Assembly: GCA_025356185.1 (NCBI GenBank)
Contig: JANXUN010000519.1
Location: 1-12,114 of the forward strand
Direction: 5' to 3'
DNA: 12,114 nucleotides
Origin: Gemmatimonadaceae bacterium
GTDB lineage: Bacteria > Gemmatimonadota > Gemmatimonadetes > Gemmatimonadales > Gemmatimonadaceae
In this document: positions 7,490 through 12,114 of the stretch, in pieces
How the letters are laid out: each line of letters opens with the position of its first letter
How positions within the stretch are numbered: the stretch's first letter is position 1
Notes under the pieces: generated by a model
What the model was told of the DNA's origin: nothing
Seen by the model: the letters and a program-made list of their open reading frames with translations, nothing else
The model's database searches: none
Translations under genes and position numbers: made by a program

Positions 7490-8861
7490 ACTCCCGAAAA
7501 CCGATCGGGCCCAATTCCCGACCCACGCCTGACTGCTTGACACCACCGAACGGATAGCGCGGGTCTGATATCACCATGTCGTTGATGAACACCATGCCCG
7601 CATCGAGCTCAGCGATGCACCGTTCGGCATGGTGAGAGGAAGACGTCCATACACTCGCACCGAGTCCGTACGGCGAGCGGTTGGCGCGCGAAATCGCTTC
7701 GTCGACATCGCGCACGCGAAACACCGGCGCGACGGGGCCGAAGAGTTCCTCGCACGATGCAGGAGCGTCGTCGGGAATATCGACGAGCACCGTTGGTGGA
7801 TAGTAGAATCCCGGCTGATCTGATGGCCGTCCGCCCAGCAGCACGCGCGCACCGCGTGCGACGGATCGGTCCACCTGTGCGGCGAGGCCGGCTCGCACAC
7901 TTGCCGTGGCGATCGGTCCGATCTGTGTGTGTTCGTCGCGCGGATCGCCCACAATGAGCGAGCGCATCCCGTCGACAAAGCGCGTGATAAACTCGTCGTA
8001 GACTGCGTCGCACACGATAAAGCGTTTCGCGGCGACGCACGATTGACCTGAATTGACCGTGCGCGCGGAGACAGCGATCGTCGCAGCACGCACCACATCC
8101 GCATCGTCAAGCACGATGAACGGATCGCTGCCGCCCAGTTCAAGCACCACTTTCTTGAGATGCGCGCCTGCAACTTGCGCGACATGACGACCAGCCCGAT
8201 CGCTCCCGGTGAGCGTCACACCGACGATGCGCACATCGGCAATGACCTCGTCGATATCGCCTTGCTCAACAAACGCAACATCGCACGGAGCCACCGGCGC
8301 GCCCTCTCGTGCCGCGACCGTGTCTGCATCGCGCATGCACTGTGCGAGTAATAATCCGCTGGTCGGCACCGATGGCGCAGGCTTAATCACCACGCCATTT
8401 CCCGCGAGTAGCGTTGGAACGGCAAAGCGCAGCGCTTGCCAGTAGGGAAAATTCCACGGCATGATGGCGAGCACCGTGCCGAGCGGTTGATAGCGCACCT
8501 CGACATGCGCGACGGCGCCATCGCTGAGTGTTTCGCTGACGAGCGCACCGCTAACAAGTGCGACAGACGCGAGCGCCGGCGCGGTATCGCACAGGTTTGC
8601 ACATTTGTCGACTTCTGCGCGTGCGGCAATGATGGGTTTTCCCATTTCGTGCGACAGCGCGTCAGCAAGCGCCTCACGATGATTGCGCAGTGAGAAAGCG
8701 AGCGCGCGTACCCAGACAGATCGATCGGCGACGGAGTGATGTCTCCACCGCTGCTGCGTCGCGTGTATGCGCGCGAGCAGATGCTCGCGTTGCGCGGCAT
8801 CGAGCGTCGAATGCGACGCGATGAAATGACCAGTGGATGGATCGTACGCGGTGAAGGGCAT
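7437..8861 (-). CDS. NAD(P)-dependent aldehyde dehydrogenase, probably succinate-semialdehyde type
   Basis: A 474-residue ALDH-superfamily enzyme of normal length. It oxidises an aldehyde to the acid with NAD(P)+ in the cytosol. Visible residues are the oxyanion Asn137 in MPWNFPYW, cofactor Lys160 in VVIKPAPS, general base Glu241 in VLELGGSDP and the nucleophile Cys275 in NSGQSC, with the usual 34-residue Glu-Cys spacing. The C-terminal PFGGVKQSGVGRELG motif is also present. The overall pattern is closest to the succinate-semialdehyde dehydrogenase (GabD/Sad) branch, but no other GABA gene is nearby, so the substrate is uncertain. The start is taken at the ATG at 8861; a GTG directly before it (8864) would add one residue. 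No strong Shine-Dalgarno is seen. The last 53 bp overlap the 3' end of the convergent Ser/Thr kinase gene. It follows the diguanylate-cyclase gene by 67 bp on the same strand and may share its transcript. Confidence 0.92.
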   Translation of the reverse strand: MPFTAYDPSTGHFIASHSTLDAAQREHLLARIHATQQRWRHHSVADRSVWVRALAFSLRNHREALADALSHEMGKPIIAARAEVDKCANLCDTAPALASVALVSGALVSETLSDGAVAHVEVRYQPLGTVLAIMPWNFPYWQALRFAVPTLLAGNGVVIKPAPSVPTSGLLLAQCMRDADTVAAREGAPVAPCDVAFVEQGDIDEVIADVRIVGVTLTGSDRAGRHVAQVAGAHLKKVVLELGGSDPFIVLDDADVVRAATIAVSARTVNSGQSCVAAKRFIVCDAVYDEFITRFVDGMRSLIVGDPRDEHTQIGPIATASVRAGLAAQVDRSVARGARVLLGGRPSDQPGFYYPPTVLVDIPDDAPASCEELFGPVAPVFRVRDVDEAISRANRSPYGLGASVWTSSSHHAERCIAELDAGMVFINDMVISDPRYPFGGVKQSGVGRELGPIGFREFTNQQTVRFLHRLPHPR

Positions 8862-8877
8862 CACCGAAGCTCGACAT

Positions 8878-8893
8878 GCCGCAGCCCTGCGGC
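8878..8893. repeat. Short perfect inverted repeat before the aldehyde dehydrogenase
   Basis: GCCGCAG (8878-8884) and CTGCGGC (8887-8893) form 7-bp arms around two cytosines, 16 bp upstream of the ATG at 8861, in the 67-bp gap between the cyclase and dehydrogenase genes. It could be an operator or a small hairpin affecting translation, or chance in GC-rich DNA. Confidence 0.3.
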
Positions 8894-8928
8894 AAGCGCG
8901 CCGCCGCCTACATTCCCACTAGATCGTG

Positions 8929-10086
8929 TTAGAACGCGACTGCAGTGGGCCGCGCCACAGGTACGAGCTCGGGCGGCATCACATACGTTGGTGCTGCAAC
9001 CGGGGGGAGCGAGTGCGGAGACGACACACGTCCGCGCAGCCGTGCGCGCGCCTGCATATCGTTCGTGAGACGTCGACGTTTCTTACGCGCTATGAGCAGT
9101 GCGTCGGCGCGCGCTAGCAGCTCGGGCAATGACGCGTGATCCGTTGGACGTACGCGCGTGTGGCCAACGGTCAACGAGATGGGCGCGGCGAGCTCGCCCG
9201 ACGCGTTGAGCGCCATCACCCGGTCCTCGATACGCTTTTGAATTAATCGTGCGGATGAACGATCCGCGTCGAGCGCCATGATCGTGAACTCATCGCCGCC
9301 CATACGCGCGACGACATCGCAGTCACGTACGGCGCGACGGAGTAGGCGGCCCATCGCCGCCAGAGCGCGATCGCCTTCGATGTGCCCGAATTTGTCGTTC
9401 AGCGCCTTGAAATCGTCCATGTCGACATAGAGCAACACGGCGTGCTTTTCTTGGCGGCGCGCGATGCGCAGCTGCTGATCGGCGAGCGTGAGAAATCCGC
9501 GCCGATTGTACAAGCGCGTGAGGTCGTCGGTAAAGCTTGCGCGACGTAACCGAAGCTCCTCGCGCTTTCGCGTTGAAATGTCGCGGAGAGTGACTGCGAC
9601 GCCTTCGCCCGTTGGCACCGCCTGATGATAAAGCCAGCTCGCGGAAAACCGCCGTCGATTCACGCGAACCTCCTCCATCAGCGGCATGCCAAACGAGACG
9701 GCATCGACGTACTGCGAAAAGACCATGTCGCCCATATGCGCGAGGCTATCGCGACGCAGCCGACGACCAAGCAGCACGGGCTCGGCGGTCCCAAGCATCA
9801 AGGACGCGCTGGGATTCACGTGGACCACTTCAAAGTCTTCGATTTCACCGGAGGCGTCGCGAATGGTGCGCAGTAGGAGCATCCCGTCGTTGCTCGCACG
9901 CATTGCCTCGCGCAGCTGACCATCGTGATTGCTTACCGTCGCGATGAGCTGATGGCGCAGTGCGACCGCATGTCGAAGCGCCCGCCACGCGGCAATAGCG
10001 ACGCCGCAGGCAGCCAGCGACAGATATGGGGCCGCGTCGCCGAATGTAGGCAGCAGAGTTGCCGCGAAGGTAGAGTGCTGAAGCAT
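8929..10086 (-). CDS. Membrane-associated PAS-GGDEF diguanylate cyclase
   Basis: The protein is 385 residues from the ATG at 10086; an in-frame GTG at 10098 would add four. One hydrophobic segment near the N-terminus (about residues 20-40, YLSLAACGVAIAAW) probably anchors it to the membrane. A PAS-like sensory domain (about 55-170) follows, ending in VTLRDISTRKREE. The GGDEF domain (about 180-345) has the opening TDDLTRLYNRRGF, the signature MGGDEF with GGDEF at 263-267, and an intact inhibitory site RDCD (254-257) exactly five residues before it. The family makes cyclic di-GMP from two GTP. The intact motifs predict an active, product-inhibited enzyme. No EAL domain is present. The C-terminal 40 residues are basic and then proline-rich, with no assigned function. 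It precedes the aldehyde dehydrogenase on the same strand. The signal read by the PAS domain is unknown. Confidence 0.92.
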   Translation of the reverse strand: MLQHSTFAATLLPTFGDAAPYLSLAACGVAIAAWRALRHAVALRHQLIATVSNHDGQLREAMRASNDGMLLLRTIRDASGEIEDFEVVHVNPSASLMLGTAEPVLLGRRLRRDSLAHMGDMVFSQYVDAVSFGMPLMEEVRVNRRRFSASWLYHQAVPTGEGVAVTLRDISTRKREELRLRRASFTDDLTRLYNRRGFLTLADQQLRIARRQEKHAVLLYVDMDDFKALNDKFGHIEGDRALAAMGRLLRRAVRDCDVVARMGGDEFTIMALDADRSSARLIQKRIEDRVMALNASGELAAPISLTVGHTRVRPTDHASLPELLARADALLIARKKRRRLTNDMQARARLRGRVSSPHSLPPVAAPTYVMPPELVPVARPTAVAF

Positions 10087-10281
10087 GATGCCTATCACAA
10101 AGCAATGGACGTGCCATGCGATAAACGAGCGAGGAAATGTGATATTCCGTTGACCGCTCGAAGATCGTTAAAGAATTGTCATAAAACGACTTGCATGGCC
10201 AATGGCGGACGTCCGCACCATCCGGTATTGCAAGCAAAACTGCGCCGTACGCTGTCACCTACCCGATCGGTGCTTTCTGCT
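10087..10281 (-). other. Non-coding upstream region of the cyclase gene
   Basis: No gene is supported here. The part at about 10131-10195 is clearly richer in A and T than its surroundings and is where a promoter for the cyclase gene would be expected. One ATGACA hexamer on the minus strand resembles a -35 box, but no good -10 follows at 16-18 nt, so no promoter is asserted. The small open frames on both strands lack any recognisable protein features. Confidence 0.3.
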
Positions 10282-10327
10282 GCACTCGGCAACGTCGGCG
10301 GCAAGAATTGCCGTCGCGGCCGAGTGC
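10282..10327 (-). terminator. Long stem-loop after the acetate-symporter gene
   Basis: The outer arms GCACTCGGC (10282-10290) and GCCGAGTGC (10319-10327) are perfectly complementary. Inside them CGGCGGCAA (10296-10304) pairs with TTGCCGTCG (10308-10316), with one G-T pair, around a GAA loop. A further CG/CG pair is possible between the two stems, with small bulges. The structure begins 18 nt past the symporter stop codon, the place for a transcription terminator. No T-run follows on either strand, so it may be a non-canonical terminator or a 3'-end-protecting hairpin. Confidence 0.55.
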
Positions 10328-10345
10328 CGTGGCGCTGGTCGGCGG

Positions 10346-11887
10346 CTACTGGTTGCCGAGCAGGATGCGCGTTTCGATCGCCGCGTAACGCGCCGCGGAG
10401 TCGGCGTCTGGGGCCAGTAGCGAGACCACGATTCCGACCAGAAAGGAAAGTGGGATCGTGACGATCGCAGGATTCTTGAGTGGGAAAATGGCGGCCGCGT
10501 GGTGCAGCAGATCGATCTGCACTGCGGGTGACAGTGCGATTAGCGTGAGCGTCGAGAGCGCACCGAGGCCCATGCTGGCGGCGGCACCCGCGGTACTGGT
10601 GCGTCTCCAAAACACGCTGAGCACGAGCGCGGGAAAGTTGGAGCTCGCGGCGATTGCGAACGCGAGTCCGACCATGAACGCCACGTTTTGTCCTTTGAAC
10701 GCGATGCCGAGAAGGATCGCGATGGAGGCGAGTGCGATGGTCGCCACGCGTGCAACGCGCAGCTCTTCGCCGGGTTTGGGGCTGCCTTTGCGAACGACGC
10801 TGGACCAGAGATCGTGCGAGATCGTCGCGGCGCCAGAGAGCGCCAAGCCAGCGACGACGGCGAGAATGGTGGCGAACGCGACGGCGGCGATAAAGCCCAA
10901 GAACGGTCGGCCGCCTAGCAATTCAGCAAGCATCGGCGCCGCCATGTTGCCGCCTGCATCGACGGCCTTAATGGCGGCGGGTCCAACGAGCACCATTGCG
11001 CCGAAGCCCAGAACGAACGTCATGAGGTAGAACATCCCAATGAGGCCCGTGGCGATGAACACGGAACGACGCGCGGTGCGTGCATCGGGCACGGTGTAAA
11101 AGCGCATCAGAATGTGCGGCAGGCCTGCGGTGCCAAACATGAGCGCGAGTCCCAGCGAGATCGTGTCGAGCGGGTTGGACACCAACTTGCCTGGCGCGAG
11201 CACACCAGCGCCGTACTTCGTGGCGGCGGCAGCGAACAGGACACGTGGATCAAATCCAAATCGCGACAGCACTAGCAGTGCGAGTGTCGCCGCGCCTCCA
11301 AGCAAGAGAAACGCTTTCACGATTTGCACCCACGTGGTCGCGAGCATGCCGCCAAATAACACGTACGCCATCATGGCGATGCCGACAATGATGACCGCGG
11401 TTTCGTACGGAATGCCGAACAGCAATCGAATGAGTCCGCCAGCACCAACCATTTGCGCGATGAGATAAAACGCGATGGTGGCCAACGTTCCGCTCGCAGC
11501 AGCGATGCGTACGGGAACGGGATTGAGACGCGCAGCGACGACGTCGGCAAATGTGTAGCGGCCAAGATTTCGCAGCGGTTCGGCAACCAAGAACAGCACG
11601 ACAGGCCAACCGACGAGCCAACCGGTGGAATAGATCAGTCCATCAAATCCACTGGTGGACACGAGACCGGCGATGCCTAAGAACGACGCGGCGCTCATAT
11701 AGTCGCCGGCAAGCGCAAATCCGTTTTGACCAGCGGTGACGGAGCGCCCTGCGGCGTAAAAGTCTTCGGTAGATCGTGTGCGTCGCGCGGCCCAATATGT
11801 GATGGCAAGCGTGAGCGAAATGAAGCCTGCAAAAAATGCGATTGCGACGTTGTCGGGCGTGCCGAGTGCGCTTGGTTGTTGCGTCAT
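10346..11887 (-). CDS. actP: Acetate-type sodium/solute symporter (ActP-like)
   Basis: The 513-residue protein is of normal length for this family and has many hydrophobic segments, consistent with the usual 13-helix SSF fold in the inner membrane. Sequence hallmarks of ActP are visible: FYAAGRSVTAGQNG, then AGDYMSAASFLGIAGLV, GWPVVLFLVAEPLRNLG, YTFADVVAARL, and in the middle GTAGLPHILMRFYTVPDA. Family role: cation-coupled uptake of acetate and related short carboxylates. The ATG at 11887 was chosen because it gives the typical short N-terminus and overlaps the stop codon of the DUF485 gene (ATGA, 11884-11887), a sign of translational coupling. An upstream in-frame start at 11998 would lie inside that gene and is rejected. 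No acetyl-CoA synthetase gene, a common partner, is seen in the window; one could lie beyond the right edge. Confidence 0.92.
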   Translation of the reverse strand: MTQQPSALGTPDNVAIAFFAGFISLTLAITYWAARRTRSTEDFYAAGRSVTAGQNGFALAGDYMSAASFLGIAGLVSTSGFDGLIYSTGWLVGWPVVLFLVAEPLRNLGRYTFADVVAARLNPVPVRIAAASGTLATIAFYLIAQMVGAGGLIRLLFGIPYETAVIIVGIAMMAYVLFGGMLATTWVQIVKAFLLLGGAATLALLVLSRFGFDPRVLFAAAATKYGAGVLAPGKLVSNPLDTISLGLALMFGTAGLPHILMRFYTVPDARTARRSVFIATGLIGMFYLMTFVLGFGAMVLVGPAAIKAVDAGGNMAAPMLAELLGGRPFLGFIAAVAFATILAVVAGLALSGAATISHDLWSSVVRKGSPKPGEELRVARVATIALASIAILLGIAFKGQNVAFMVGLAFAIAASSNFPALVLSVFWRRTSTAGAAASMGLGALSTLTLIALSPAVQIDLLHHAAAIFPLKNPAIVTIPLSFLVGIVVSLLAPDADSAARYAAIETRILLGNQ

Positions 11888-12114
11888 GTGTTGCTCGACT
11901 TGCTGCGCGCCGCATCGGCGTGTTGTTGCTTGAGCCGAGCAAGCGCTGGATCGTAGACCCGGTTGGCCCACGAAACGTACGTAAACGTGAGAATCCACGC
12001 GGAGACGATCACGAGCGCGCCAAGTACGATGCCGAGCGAGAGGCCTTCAGAGACGAGGCCGGCGAGCATTTTGGGTTGGTATGCGACCAGTAGAATGAAA
12101 CCGAAATACACACC
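11884..12114 (-). CDS. DUF485 family inner-membrane protein (C-terminal part, cut by window edge)
   Basis: Seventy-six codons and a TGA stop are visible; the start lies beyond the right edge. The visible part has two hydrophobic segments (YFGFILLVAY and, further on, IVLGALVIVSAWILTFTYV), followed by the WANRVYDPAL motif and a charged tail. This matches DUF485 proteins such as YjcH. They are small two-helix membrane proteins nearly always encoded directly before ActP-type symporters; their exact role is unclear, perhaps symporter assembly or regulation. The stop overlaps the actP start by 4 bp, so the two are translated together. The GTG at 12111 lies inside the first conserved helix and is not a likely start. 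Confidence 0.88.
   Translation of the reverse strand, partial: GVYFGFILLVAYQPKMLAGLVSEGLSLGIVLGALVIVSAWILTFTYVSWANRVYDPALARLKQQHADAARSKSSNT

Noticed and set aside
10191..10388. Small plus-strand open frame in the gap after actP
   Set aside because: It overlaps the stem-loop and the actP end, has no Shine-Dalgarno or recognisable features, and is expected by chance.
10458..11030. 190-codon plus-strand open frame inside the symporter
   Set aside because: It is antisense to well-recognised ActP sequence and has low-complexity Ala/Ser/Pro composition without a domain.

Overview
The window is GC-rich bacterial chromosome, densely packed with long genes and without mobile elements, RNA genes or CRISPR arrays. 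Strong Shine-Dalgarno sequences are scarce. Gene style (exported proteins with signal peptides ending in an LRAQ-like motif, a very large NtrY-like sensor kinase, abundant Ser/Thr kinase and GGDEF signalling) suggests an environmental Gram-negative such as a member of Gemmatimonadota. That assignment is inference from style, not from a marker gene. The TolC-type outer-membrane protein does support a diderm cell.

Layout. Bases 1-1506 carry two minus-strand genes: an exported protein of unknown function (715-1506) and, 67 bp downstream of it, the N-terminal part of a TolC-family outer-membrane efflux protein (1-647) that runs off the left edge. A 68-bp divergent intergenic region (1507-1574) separates them from a plus-strand pair: a 1374-residue multi-pass sensor histidine kinase (1575-5699) and, 8 bp later, a 593-residue Ser/Thr protein kinase (5708-7489). 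The Ser/Thr kinase contains a degenerate kinase-like domain followed by an intact one. The 3' end of this gene overlaps by 53 bp, tail to tail, with a minus-strand aldehyde dehydrogenase (7437-8861). Upstream of that lies a PAS-GGDEF diguanylate cyclase (8929-10086, minus). After a 259-bp gap holding a strong stem-loop and an AT-richer patch comes an acetate-type sodium/solute symporter (10346-11887, minus). It is translationally coupled to a DUF485 membrane protein (from 11884, minus) that runs off the right edge.

How the genes may work together. The right end is a YjcH/ActP-type acetate uptake pair. The middle holds a c-di-GMP synthase next to a semialdehyde/aldehyde dehydrogenase, possibly one transcription unit. 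The most distinctive element is the plus-strand signalling operon: a giant membrane histidine kinase paired with a pseudokinase-kinase Ser/Thr kinase, with no response regulator in the window. This suggests either a phosphorelay whose receiver lies elsewhere or cross-talk between His and Ser/Thr phosphorylation. The divergent exported protein/TolC pair could be envelope functions controlled with it; that link is only positional.
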